Shown here: positions 1 to 6,821 of the stretch, piece after piece
Position numbering within the stretch: position 1 is the stretch's first letter
How the letters are laid out: every line of letters begins with the position of its first letter
Source of the DNA: H111-94 sp034436045
Lineage (GTDB): Bacteria > Chloroflexota > Ktedonobacteria > Ktedonobacterales > Ktedonobacteraceae
Assembly (NCBI GenBank): GCA_034436045.1
Contig: DAOTVZ010000058.1
Span: forward strand, 1-9,502
Length of the DNA: 9,502 nt
Direction: 5' to 3'
Notes under the pieces: generated by a model
The model's input: only the letters and a program-made list of their open reading frames with translations
Databases searched by the model: none
What the model was told of the DNA's origin: nothing
Translations under genes and position numbers: made by a program

Positions 1-2318
1 TATTGCCAGCCAACACTATCCAGGTAAACCTCGGTGCTGACACCGGGGCTGGAGGTGAAGAACTGGATGCCGATTTGTGTGACCTGATCCGAATAGTCTA
101 CTGGCATGCCCAGCCAGATTTTGTTCCAGTGCCCTGGGGTGAGCGTGAGGCTGTTGGCAAAAATCCAGGAACCCTGGGGATTGGCGACGAAAATTTTGGC
201 ATTCACCAGCGCGTTCTTGTTGACAACATAGAGATAGGCCGTCAACGTTTGTCCGGCCTTCGGGGCGTTTGGCAGCTTCGTCGCGTCAACAGCGATGAAG
301 GGTGTATCCTCCTCGCTGGCATTCAGCAGCGTAAACTGCAATGAATGCAGACCATCGAAGGCCATCGCCGTACTGTTGACAGGTTGCGTAATGCCATAAC
401 CAACGGCCTGCCAGCCATCGGTGGTGCCGTCCTCGAACGAGAAAGCATCCTGTGGATTGACCGTGCGCGATGGCGTGGGGAAGGTCAGCGTTGCCATCGG
501 CGGCGTGACACCTTTGACCATGACCTGCTTATATTCCTGCTGGAAAATCTGCCCCTCGATGGCAATCTTATTGTTGCTGACCAGCGGCATCGGTGCGTCA
601 GTGGCGAAGTACTGCATGGCGGCGAAGACGCGGTTTGCCACCAGCGTCTGCATCGCCTTCTGTGTCCAGGCTTGCATAAACGCGGGATTATTGGACTTGC
701 CGTCGTTCACAAGCTGCCCGTTCGTATCGGAAGCGTAGTTCCACTCGGTAATCCAGATCGGCAGTTGCTTGCCGATAGCTTCTTGCATGGCGGCGCGTGC
801 CTGTACGAAATGTACGTTCCAGGCATCGATATTCTCCAGGCAGACCTGGGCCGACCAGTGAATGCTGCAAGCGTATTCATGCCAGCTAATGCCATCAGGT
901 AGCGGGTTAGCCTGCTGCAAAAAGGCGCTGAGATAGTTGCGGTTGAACTGATAGTTGGCGGGGCCGATGAAGCGCGCGGTAGGAAACTGCTGCTTCAAGA
1001 CGGGTATGACCTCATTCCAGACCATTGCATACGTCTGCTCGGAGATACCGGCCAGATCGGACTCGTTGCCAAATTCGTAATAGACCGTCTCTTTGCCGAA
1101 GACCTGCGCCATCAAGCTGAGCATATGCTGATCGGTTTGCAGAATTGGCCCCTGAAATTCTGGCCCCGCCAGTACAACCAGAGGAACTGCGCCAATCTCC
1201 TTAATGGCCTGCGCCGCCGCTATCTCCGTCTGATCGCTCAGTGTTGAGCGCGTCGGCATGCGAATTGCTCGCACACCTATCTCCTTGAGCAACTGGCGCG
1301 TTTGCGCCGAACGTAACAGGGGATCATCGGCGTTGTAAAGGCCCATATTGGTGCCAAAGAGCAGAGGAGAAATCTGCTGATTATTGGTAATGCTATTCAA
1401 AGCAGGAGCTGAGCTAATTGGTGTGCTACTCTTGTCGCTCTGCGGGCTACTTTGCTTTTGTATTTGTAGTATCTGCAGAGGAGAGATACGGTGTGTCAGC
1501 ATCCACGCGCTTAGCCCACCTGCGGCGAGCAATAGTGCCAGCACGACGTTGATGATAATGACTGCGCGACCAGCGGAGCGTTTCCGCACCGGTTGCTGCG
1601 CGGGCGACGTCAACGGTGTGCTGTGGTGATCCGTCATCGGTGCCGAGACTGGCGGAGCAGCAGGTGCATAGTAAGATGGTGGTGTGCCGGTTGGCCGAGA
1701 CCCTGCGGATGCGGCCAACCATGCCGGTGACACACTTTGTTGACCCGTCACCGGTGGCACGAATGGCGACTGCCACTGTGAGATGCTTTGTCGGCCCGTA
1801 TCGGGTGGCGACTGCCATTGTGAAGCCCCATATCTGCCGGTATCAGGCTGCGCGAAAGGCACATTTTGCCTGTCCGTCTCCGGTCTGAGTGGTGGCGCTC
1901 CAGTTGTGGGCAACGCTGGCAGCGATGGCATGGAGAGCATGGGCAAGCGAAATTGCGAGTTGCTCTGTTTGCTAGTATCGGGAAACAGGGCTGATTCGTA
2001 CTGCTCATGCTGTTTGTCCTGTCCCGACCCCCAGAACAGAGAGCTATGCTGTCCGCCTGTGACAAAGGGAGGTGCCTGGTGCCGACCGGTGATATTGAGG
2101 CTCGTCCCTGGCCTGGGTGCGGAAGCGCGAGCAGGCGACGAAGCTCCCTGCTGACCGGTTACAGGAAGCTGAGGCAGCGATGGTAGTGTTGGTGCGTGTT
2201 GCCGATTCAACAAAGGCAAATGCGCTGGCGGTATGACCGGTGTCTCCTCCTCACGAAAACTGCTGCCTGGAAGCCCGAACTGGCCCATCCCCTGTGTGTT
2301 ATCTTGCGGTGTACTCAT
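1..2318 (-). CDS. Membrane-anchored glycoside hydrolase (clan GH-A-like) with disordered N-terminal tail; 3' end cut by window edge
   Basis: The minus-strand frame from ATG at 2318 is open for 772 codons and leaves the window; the next codon begins TA, so it is a stop or Tyr. An in-frame TGA lies just upstream, which supports this start. Residues 1-250 are low-complexity, rich in Pro, Gln, Ser and Thr. Residues 252-275 form one hydrophobic helix after a basic patch (RKRSAGR, 245-251), so the tail should be cytoplasmic and the rest outside. Residues 315-600 look like a (beta/alpha)8 retaining glycosidase: YYEFGNES gives a probable acid/base E419, and IWITEWNY a probable nucleophile E525. C484 and C493 could form a disulfide. 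Residues 625-772 start FSFEDGTTDGWQ and end VYLDSVGWQ, typical of a beta-sandwich carbohydrate-binding module. Substrate and GH family (GH39, GH5 or GH79-like) cannot be told by eye. It is probably a cell-surface polysaccharide-degrading enzyme. Confidence 0.85.
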   Translation of the reverse strand, partial: MSTPQDNTQGMGQFGLPGSSFREEETPVIPPAHLPLLNRQHAPTLPSLPQLPVTGQQGASSPARASAPRPGTSLNITGRHQAPPFVTGGQHSSLFWGSGQDKQHEQYESALFPDTSKQSNSQFRLPMLSMPSLPALPTTGAPPLRPETDRQNVPFAQPDTGRYGASQWQSPPDTGRQSISQWQSPFVPPVTGQQSVSPAWLAASAGSRPTGTPPSYYAPAAPPVSAPMTDHHSTPLTSPAQQPVRKRSAGRAVIIINVVLALLLAAGGLSAWMLTHRISPLQILQIQKQSSPQSDKSSTPISSAPALNSITNNQQISPLLFGTNMGLYNADDPLLRSAQTRQLLKEIGVRAIRMPTRSTLSDQTEIAAAQAIKEIGAVPLVVLAGPEFQGPILQTDQHMLSLMAQVFGKETVYYEFGNESDLAGISEQTYAMVWNEVIPVLKQQFPTARFIGPANYQFNRNYLSAFLQQANPLPDGISWHEYACSIHWSAQVCLENIDAWNVHFVQARAAMQEAIGKQLPIWITEWNYASDTNGQLVNDGKSNNPAFMQAWTQKAMQTLVANRVFAAMQYFATDAPMPLVSNNKIAIEGQIFQQEYKQVMVKGVTPPMATLTFPTPSRTVNPQDAFSFEDGTTDGWQAVGYGITQPVNSTAMAFDGLHSLQFTLLNASEEDTPFIAVDATKLPNAPKAGQTLTAYLYVVNKNALVNAKIFVANPQGSWIFANSLTLTPGHWNKIWLGMPVDYSDQVTQIGIQFFTSSPGVSTEVYLDSVGWQ
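1722..1847 (-). repeat. Imperfect 42-base (14-residue) tandem repeat inside the glycosidase N-terminal tail
   Basis: Residues 158-171 (PDTGRYGASQWQSP) and 172-185 (PDTGRQSISQWQSP) are adjacent and identical at 11 of 14 positions. Residues 186-199 (FVPPVTGQQSVSPA) form a third, degenerate copy. Further degenerate copies of the x-T-G-[RQG]-[QHY] core lie at residues 53-57, 76-80 and 86-90, and a PDTSKQSNSQF copy at 113-123. The repeat is a protein-level feature of the cytoplasmic tail. Confidence 0.7.
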
Positions 2319-2353
2319 ACCCTTTCTTCACCTTCTTCCCTTCCTTCTCTTGC
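2319..2353 (-). promoter_or_regulatory. Polypurine leader with ribosome-binding site before the glycosidase gene
   Basis: On the minus strand the bases just before ATG 2318 are almost all purine and include AAGAAGGTGAAGAAAGGGT. The best Shine-Dalgarno match (AAGG within AAGAAGGTG) is about 12 bases from the ATG, a little long; the AAAGGG nearer the ATG is too close. Several overlapping weak sites may act together. The mirror polypyrimidine tract is obvious on the plus strand. Confidence 0.4.
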
Positions 2354-2405
2354 ATTGACGTGAGATAGTGACTCCTCCCAACTCACATCGATGCGGTTCA
2401 ATGTA

Positions 2406-2522
2406 TCAATACTCCCCCCTGTGTCCTTCTGCCCACGCGATGATGCCACCTTGCTTACGGAGACGGATGGTCAGGGCGTAGATAACGGGATGGCCGTCGT
2501 ATGCCCCAAAAAGGGTATGCAA
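2406..2522 (-). pseudogene. Possible small ORF or gene remnant, 38 codons, TTG start
   Basis: Within the 241-base gap between the exporter and the glycosidase, one minus-strand frame runs from a TAA at 2529-2531 to a TGA at 2406-2408. It encodes a protein-like sequence with core AYDGHPVIYALTIRLRKQGG followed by IIAWAEGHRGEY. Codon choice (ATC, GTT, TAC, GCC, CTG, ACC, CGT) matches the neighbouring real genes. There is no ATG in the frame: the only plausible initiator is TTG at 2522, without a clear Shine-Dalgarno sequence. It may be the 3' fragment of a decayed gene, or a small gene with an unusual start. I do not recognise the family. Confidence 0.35.
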
Positions 2523-2559
2523 TGCCGTTTAATCTTTATTTAATTCAATGTGTGTCATG

Positions 2560-4026
2560 TTATATGCTTTGTCCTGCTTCCAACTGGCCGGTAATGTACC
2601 CCTGAGCAGTCTTTTTCGGCTGGCGGAGCATGGTGGCGGCGGCATCGCTGTCGCGGACTGTCATGCCGATAGCGGCTCCGATCAAGGCGAAGAGCGCGGC
2701 GGCAATGAAGGCCGCATGGTACGCTGTGAGGTTGGGAATGGTGGTGCCGTGAGGGCCGGGTTGTGTCATGCCAACGAAGCTAAGGACGCTACTCAATAGA
2801 GCGACGCCGATGGATGCACCGATCTGGCGTTGCGCGTTGAACAGGGCCGAGGCCTGTCCCGTCTGGGCCGAGGTGATGGTGGCAAAGGCGGCGGCCTGCA
2901 CGGAGGTGAACGAGAAAGCCATGCCCGCGCCGGTCAGAAACATCAGGCCACGCATGAGCCAGAGTGAGGTATGCTGACCGATCAGGCACATTGAGGTCAT
3001 GACGATGGCGACACCGGTCAGGCCAACCATGATGAGGCGACGCGGCCCGATGCTGGGATAGATGCGCGTAACGAGCTGGGTGGAGACGAGGACGCCGATG
3101 GCCTCTGGAAAGGTGGTCAGGCCGGAGGTCAGTGCTGACATGCCGAGTCCTTGCTGAAGAAATAAGGGGGCGACGAAGAGCAGGCCAAGAAAGCCGCCCG
3201 TCGAGAAGAGTGACACCAGGTTGCAGGTGCGAAAAGCGCGGTTGCCGAAGAGCCGTAAATCCAGAATGGGATGCGTTGAACGCAATTCGACCCGGACAAA
3301 GAGTGCGATGCAGAGCAATCCAAGAATTATGCTGACGATGATAGCGGGCGACAGCCAGCCCTCGTTGGGGCCTTCGCTCAGCGCATACATGGTCAGCGCG
3401 AGGCCGATGCCTGCGAGCAAAAAGCCTGCTGTATCGAAGGAACGAGCGCTGCGTTCATAGTGTTCTTCCAGGAAGAGCAGGCCGAACACACAGGCGACGA
3501 TGCCGATAGGCACGTTGACATAAAATACCCAGTGCCAGGACAGCTTCACGACCAGCAAACCGCCGATAATAGGGCCGGTGGCGGGTGCGAAAACGGTGGG
3601 GATGTTGAGAATGCGCGATACCTGCACACGCTCTGCGGGCGGAAAGGTGCGATACAGGATGGCGGTGCCCACCGGTGTCATGGCACCGCCGCCAATACCC
3701 TGCAAGACGCGGAAGCCGATCAGCATGGGCAGGCTGGAGGAGAGTCCGCACAGGGCCGAGGCCAGCGTGAAGAGCGCCAGCGAGGCCAGGAAAATGCGTT
3801 TTGTGCCCAGGCGATCACCCAGCCATCCCGAAGCGGGAATAATCAGGGCCAGACTGACGAGGTAGCCGATCACTACAGCGTCAATGGAGGTGCCGGTGGC
3901 ATTGAACTGGCGGCTCAACGCTGGAAGAGCCACGTTGACGATAGTGGAGTCCATGATACTCATGAACATGGCTGCGACAAAGACAACACTGACACTGATC
4001 TTCGGATTGATGGAGAGGCGTTGCAT
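2560..4026 (-). CDS. DHA2-family (EmrB/QacA-type, 14-helix) MFS multidrug efflux transporter
   Basis: This 488-residue integral membrane protein is a proton-driven drug exporter of the major facilitator superfamily. The first helix carries the DHA2 motif MDSTIVNVALP (residues 25-35, with D26). The helix 2-3 loop has motif A, GWLGDRLGTKR (67-77). Motif B is FRVLQGIGGG (105-114, with R106), and the antiporter motif C is PATGPIIGG (148-156). The segment SALFNAQRQIGASIGVAL (393-410) and the roughly 490-residue length fit 14-helix DHA2 proteins. A basic and polar tail follows the last helix (from about 457). The start is supported by GGAG nine bases before the ATG. It lies downstream of argB in the same orientation with a 104-base gap, so co-transcription is possible but it may have its own promoter. 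No adjacent EmrA-type adaptor or TetR-like regulator is seen. The exported substrate cannot be predicted. Confidence 0.92.
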   Translation of the reverse strand: MQRLSINPKISVSVVFVAAMFMSIMDSTIVNVALPALSRQFNATGTSIDAVVIGYLVSLALIIPASGWLGDRLGTKRIFLASLALFTLASALCGLSSSLPMLIGFRVLQGIGGGAMTPVGTAILYRTFPPAERVQVSRILNIPTVFAPATGPIIGGLLVVKLSWHWVFYVNVPIGIVACVFGLLFLEEHYERSARSFDTAGFLLAGIGLALTMYALSEGPNEGWLSPAIIVSIILGLLCIALFVRVELRSTHPILDLRLFGNRAFRTCNLVSLFSTGGFLGLLFVAPLFLQQGLGMSALTSGLTTFPEAIGVLVSTQLVTRIYPSIGPRRLIMVGLTGVAIVMTSMCLIGQHTSLWLMRGLMFLTGAGMAFSFTSVQAAAFATITSAQTGQASALFNAQRQIGASIGVALLSSVLSFVGMTQPGPHGTTIPNLTAYHAAFIAAALFALIGAAIGMTVRDSDAAATMLRQPKKTAQGYITGQLEAGQSI

Positions 4027-4099
4027 CTAAGGTTGCTCCGGTGTATGCGCTACAATGTACCTGGAATAAGCTTTCTGGAACACAAAAGCAGACACAGGT

Positions 4100-4129
4100 A
4101 CTCTACCTCAGAGCAACGCCGCTCGTCAA
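4100..4129 (-). promoter_or_regulatory. Candidate sigma-70-type promoter for the MFS exporter
   Basis: On the minus strand TTGACG (4124-4129) is followed 18 bases later by TAGAGT (4100-4105). The -35 box matches consensus at 5 of 6 positions and the -10 at 4 of 6. It lies directly after the argB stop codon, so the exporter could be expressed independently of argB. Confidence 0.3.
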
Positions 4130-4130
4130 G

Positions 4131-5021
4131 TTAAGACCGCGCGTCTTCTCTCACAATCGTGGTTCCGAGCGGTTGGTGGGTACACAGCGCGCGCAGCAGA
4201 CTATGAGCTTGCCTGCCATCGATGATCCGCACGCTGGGAACAATGTTTAAGGCGTCGAGGCAGGCCGCTACTTTGGGCAACATACCGCCGTGAATCACGC
4301 CTTGCTCGATCAGTTGATGGACGCCCTGTTCGCTCATTGTGGGAATAAGTGAGCCATCTGGCTGGCAAATGCCAGTTACGTTGCTCAAAAAAATGAGCTG
4401 GTCCGCGTGCAATGCGTCGGCGATATGGGCCGCGACGCTATCGGCATTGATATTCAGGCATTGACCATCCGCGCTTAAGCCAAGCGGCGCGATGACGGGC
4501 ATATAGCCATCATTGATGATTTCTTCCAGCAGCGTCGGGTCAACTGCATCGATGGCACCGACCAGCCCCAGACTTTCATCCATGATATGAGCCTGCACCA
4601 TTGACCCATCGGTGCCACTTAATCCGACTGCTTTTGCCCCCATCTTTGTCAGCATGACGACTAATTGCTCATTGATCTGGCCGCGCAGCACCATACACAC
4701 GACCTCTAGTGTCTGTGCATCGGTCACGCGCAAGCCACGTTCGAAGTGAACCGGAATATGCAGGAGATGAAGCCAGGTGTCGATAGAGGGGCCACCGCCA
4801 TGTACAAGCACGGGATGAACGCCGCGTGTTTGCAACCAGACGAGATCCTGTAACACATCTTGCTGATTTTCTAACGTGCTGCCGCCCAGCTTGACGACCA
4901 GCGTCTTGCCTACGAGATTGCTATAATCGTACAAAAACTCTTCTACACAACCCACACCTGGTTTTTGATAGTCTACGTCTACATCATCGTATCTTCTTGC
5001 CGAAGAAACGGTTATTGCCAT
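4131..5021 (-). CDS. argB: N-acetylglutamate kinase (arginine biosynthesis), likely arginine-sensitive type
   Basis: It phosphorylates N-acetyl-L-glutamate with ATP, the second step of the cyclic or linear arginine pathway, in the cytoplasm. Numbered from ATG 5021 (296 residues), the amino-acid-kinase fold shows VVKLGGS (42-48, with phosphate-binding K44), VHGGGPS (73-79), LRVTD (97-101), LNINADSV (189-196) and GGMLPK (245-250, with K250). The RVTD form and context favour ArgB over LysZ. About 40 residues precede the first strand, including VEEFLYDYSNLVGKT, which matches the extra N-terminal helix of hexameric arginine-inhibited enzymes. The C-terminal DGRQAHSLLRAL also fits that class. A GTG at 5039 would add six residues, but it overlaps the Shine-Dalgarno sequence used by ATG 5021, so the ATG is preferred. 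No other arg gene is next to it. Confidence 0.93.
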   Translation of the reverse strand: MAITVSSARRYDDVDVDYQKPGVGCVEEFLYDYSNLVGKTLVVKLGGSTLENQQDVLQDLVWLQTRGVHPVLVHGGGPSIDTWLHLLHIPVHFERGLRVTDAQTLEVVCMVLRGQINEQLVVMLTKMGAKAVGLSGTDGSMVQAHIMDESLGLVGAIDAVDPTLLEEIINDGYMPVIAPLGLSADGQCLNINADSVAAHIADALHADQLIFLSNVTGICQPDGSLIPTMSEQGVHQLIEQGVIHGGMLPKVAACLDALNIVPSVRIIDGRQAHSLLRALCTHQPLGTTIVREDARS

Positions 5022-5031
5022 TGTAAAATGA

Positions 5032-5037
5032 CTCCTC
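5032..5037 (-). promoter_or_regulatory. Ribosome-binding site that decides the argB start
   Basis: GAGGAG on the minus strand sits ten bases before ATG 5021. The alternative GTG start at 5039 overlaps this site and has no comparable upstream sequence, so the shorter protein is favoured. Confidence 0.6.
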
Positions 5038-5043
5038 ACTTAC

Positions 5044-5109
5044 GATGGAGCGGTCAGCCGCCCACTGCCAGCAGGCGTTGTAGCGGCATCTTTCTTCTTA
5101 CGCTCCATC
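5044..5109 (-). promoter_or_regulatory. Structured argB leader with long-range stem and nested hairpins
   Basis: In the minus-strand transcript, GATGGAGCG (5101-5109) is perfectly complementary to CGCTCCATC (5044-5052), closing a domain of about 66 nucleotides that ends just before the argB Shine-Dalgarno sequence. Inside, GCCGC (5083-5087) can pair with GCGGC (5057-5061). Alternatively, the inner segment CGCCTGCTGGCAGTGGGCG can form an 8-pair hairpin with two G-U pairs. The two inner pairings overlap, so they exclude each other. A short ORF (5054-5089) lies inside. The T-box and known arginine-responsive leader motifs are not recognisable. Confidence 0.4.
5054..5089 (-). CDS. Possible 11-residue leader peptide upstream of argB
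   Basis: ATG at 5089 opens a frame reading MPLQRLLAVGG and then TGA, preceded by a purine-rich AAGAAGAAAG. It sits within the structured argB leader and ends 32 bases before the argB ATG. There is one Arg codon and there are three Leu codons, so a classical arginine attenuation peptide is not obvious. The ORF could be chance. Confidence 0.2.
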   Translation of the reverse strand: MPLQRLLAVGG

Positions 5110-5132
5110 AATGTTGATAGGAACTATTCAAG

Positions 5133-5138
5133 AGTATA
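5133..5138 (-). promoter_or_regulatory. Candidate -10 element for argB
   Basis: TATACT on the minus strand matches the TATAAT consensus at 5 of 6 positions in an AT-rich stretch. No good -35 is visible at 16-18 bases. Transcription would start near 5126 and give a leader of about 105 nucleotides containing the structure at 5044-5109. Confidence 0.3.
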
Positions 5139-5296
5139 AGCTGATACCAGTAAAGAATCGCTCAGGAAATCCTATAGATTCATCAAAAAATGCTTAAATA
5201 CTGTTTACTACTTTGGGGATTAAAAACAAAAACAGGCTATCAATAATGCAATCAGGCTTCCAGATGTGTATTCTGCGGTGTTGTTTCCGCCCCTTG

Positions 5297-5305
5297 TGAT
5301 ACACT
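5297..5305 (+). promoter_or_regulatory. Candidate extended -10 promoter for the small ORF and M42 peptidase
   Basis: TGATACACT fits the extended -10 form TG-n-TACACT, with the hexamer 4 of 6 to consensus. There is no good -35 at the usual distance, which extended -10 promoters can tolerate. It lies about 58 bases upstream of the 55-codon ORF. Confidence 0.25.
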
Positions 5306-5363
5306 GAAAGCACTTGAAAGCCTGCCTGAGCATAAGGTGTGCATGAAGAAGTGAGAGATAGCA

Positions 5364-5531
5364 ATGAAATTAACATTTGCTCATTGGCGGATTATTCCCG
5401 ATGCCTCTAGTGAGGAAGTGACGGCGGTTCTGGTGCGGGATCGCGTCTGGAATAGTTTTTTCCGCGTCTATCAGCGCCTCGGTTTCCAGGCTGTTCGTTG
5501 GTATGTCACGGGCTACGCGCAACTTTTGTAG
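5364..5531 (+). CDS. Small hypothetical protein, 55 residues, upstream of M42 peptidase
   Basis: ATG 5364 opens a frame to TAG 5529-5531 encoding a protein that starts MKLTFAHWRIIPDASSEEVT and ends QAVRWYVTGYAQLL. A purine-rich AAGTGAGAG stands a few bases before the ATG. Codon choice turns GC-rich and gene-like through the frame, and the residues alternate in an alpha/beta-like way with several aromatics (three Trp, three Phe). It ends 12 bases before the M42 peptidase start, so the two are probably co-transcribed. I do not recognise the family. It has no signal peptide, transmembrane helix or cysteines. Confidence 0.5.
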   Translation: MKLTFAHWRIIPDASSEEVTAVLVRDRVWNSFFRVYQRLGFQAVRWYVTGYAQLL

Positions 5532-5543
5532 AAAGGTTTATCA

Positions 5544-6644
5544 ATGCAGCAGGATCAGGAATTATTGCAAGCTCTACGTGCCGATCTGGCAGAACTTACA
5601 GCGTTACATGCGCCTTCGGGTGCGGAGCAACCCGTGATTGCACGCTTACGCGAACTATTTACACCTCTGGCTGACGAAGTAAGCATCGATCATATGGGCA
5701 ATCTAACAGCAGTACGAGCGGGAGTGGCGGGCGCGCCACATATTGTCGTCTCGGCGCACGCTGATGAGATTGGGGCGATGGTGGCGAATATTGAGCCGGA
5801 CGGCTTCCTGCGCCTGTTCCCGCTGGGGGGTGTGCAGCCGAGACTATTGGAAGGGCGCGCGGTGTGGGTAGCGGGCCATCCCGGCGTAATTGGAGCGCGT
5901 TCCGGTCATCTCACCTCGCAGGCCGAGCAGCGCCAGGGTGTGGCAATCACCGATCTGTATGTTGATCTCGGTGTCGATAGCGCGGCAGAGGTCGAGGCGC
6001 TCGGCGTCCAGATTGGCGATCCTGTGGTGGTTATCTCCGAGTTGCGCAGTCTGTCTGGAAGTAGGGTAGCGGGCAAAGGCATCGACAATCGTGCCAGTTG
6101 CGTGATCTTGCTGCACCTGCTGCGCCGCCTGCAAGGTCGCGCGCTTCCCTGTCGCCTGACCGCGCTGGTCGCGGTGCAGGAAGAGGTCGGTCTGCGCGGT
6201 GCAAAGGTGGCCTATGAGCGGTTGCACCCGGACCTGGCTATCGTCATCGACACTTTTCCCGCCGCCGGAACGCCCGATACGCGCAATACGTCCTATGCCG
6301 CACGCATTGGTCGCGGCGCTCTGATTACTCCTGCAACCGCTTCCGGTGAACATGGTTTTCTGGTGCCGCGTGCCGCGCGTCAGGTTATGATCGAGGCGGC
6401 ACAGCGCGCCAGTGCCCCCTATCAACTCGCAGTTATCAGTGGGCACGGCAGTGTCACCGACGCGGCGGCGGCCCATCTGGTAGCAGGCGGCATTGCCACA
6501 CTCGAAGTCAAAATTCCCCGCCGCTACTCCCATTCCCCCGTCGAACTGGTTGACCTGCGTGACCTCGCCGCTGTTCTCGCCATTGTCGAGGAACTGGTGC
6601 TGCACCCACCGACTAAGGAACAGTTGGCGTTTGTGGATGAGTGA
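5544..6644 (+). CDS. M42 family glutamyl/leucyl-type aminopeptidase (TET peptidase-like, dinuclear metal)
   Basis: This 366-residue cytoplasmic metallo-aminopeptidase releases N-terminal residues from short peptides. M42 enzymes usually form dodecameric TET shells. The expected ligands are present in order: H72 and D74 in SAHADEIG, bridging D181 in GKGIDNRA, base E213 and ligand E214 in VQEEVGLRGA, D236 in VIDTFPA, and H330 in RYSHSPVE. Spacing and length match characterised TET peptidases closely. The PDZ-like dimerisation insertion falls at about residues 80-165. The start is supported by AAAGG seven bases upstream. It follows the 55-codon ORF and diverges from argB. Substrate preference (acidic, aliphatic or other) is not evident from the sequence. 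Some paralogues have been annotated as endoglucanase or cellulase M, which would be wrong here. Confidence 0.92.
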   Translation: MQQDQELLQALRADLAELTALHAPSGAEQPVIARLRELFTPLADEVSIDHMGNLTAVRAGVAGAPHIVVSAHADEIGAMVANIEPDGFLRLFPLGGVQPRLLEGRAVWVAGHPGVIGARSGHLTSQAEQRQGVAITDLYVDLGVDSAAEVEALGVQIGDPVVVISELRSLSGSRVAGKGIDNRASCVILLHLLRRLQGRALPCRLTALVAVQEEVGLRGAKVAYERLHPDLAIVIDTFPAAGTPDTRNTSYAARIGRGALITPATASGEHGFLVPRAARQVMIEAAQRASAPYQLAVISGHGSVTDAAAAHLVAGGIATLEVKIPRRYSHSPVELVDLRDLAAVLAIVEELVLHPPTKEQLAFVDE

Positions 6645-6710
6645 TACCATGAATAAAAGTTGCTAACAATAGACAGACAATGCGCTCTCATCCAGGGGAA
6701 TAGGTAATGC

Positions 6711-6740
6711 TCATCTGTGGACGGATGAAGAATGATTTTT
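6711..6740 (+). terminator. Weak candidate terminator after the M42 gene
   Basis: TCATCTG (6711-6717) pairs with CGGATGA (6722-6728) around a TGGA tetraloop, with one G-U pair. A run of five T follows at 6736-6740. The T run is seven bases from the stem, further than in a classic intrinsic terminator. Confidence 0.25.
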
Positions 6741-6821
6741 ATCCTTCTATGAAAAGCCTTGTGAGGTTACTATAAAATATTGTAGACTGGTGTAAGCGAG
6801 TAATGTTTATGTGTACGGTTG

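Larger units (their letters stand above)
5040..5363. other. Divergent intergenic region between argB and the small ORF/M42 peptidase unit
   Basis: These 324 bases hold the argB leader (about 5040-5126, minus) and its candidate -10. Bases 5140-5290 are AT-rich (for example TTAAATACTGTTTACTAC and TTAAAAACAAAAACAGG), with no convincing gene. Towards the right edge lies a candidate extended -10 for the plus-strand unit. A 60-codon minus-strand frame at 5194-5376 lacks any supporting feature. Confidence 0.5.

Noticed and set aside
3..2154. Many plus-strand and secondary minus-strand frames of 60-185 codons
   Set aside because: All are shadows of the minus-strand glycosidase frame, which is open for 772 codons and has coherent domains.
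2497..2523. GCATAC...GCATAC with C/T/G runs between, first read as a terminator after the exporter gene
   Set aside because: GCATAC is a direct repeat, not an inverted one; only a 3-base CCC/GGG pair can form around the T run, too weak for a terminator call.
3460..4134. 224-codon plus-strand frame opposite the MFS exporter
   Set aside because: Its hydrophilic, Gly/Gln/His-rich translation has no domain, and the antisense strand encodes a clear transporter.
5040..5130. T-box riboswitch in the argB leader
   Set aside because: The conserved T-box bulge sequence and the expected specifier/antiterminator layout are not found, and the leader is too short.
5194..5376. 60-codon minus-strand frame starting MLISLLSLTSSC, which resembles a lipoprotein signal
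   Set aside because: There is no basic n-region and no good ribosome site, the body is short and featureless, and it overlaps the promoter region and start of the plus-strand small ORF.
5844..6650. Long minus-strand frame (268 codons) opposite the M42 gene
   Set aside because: It lies fully antisense to a gene with all catalytic residues, and its translation has no recognisable motif; such antisense frames are common in GC-rich genes.
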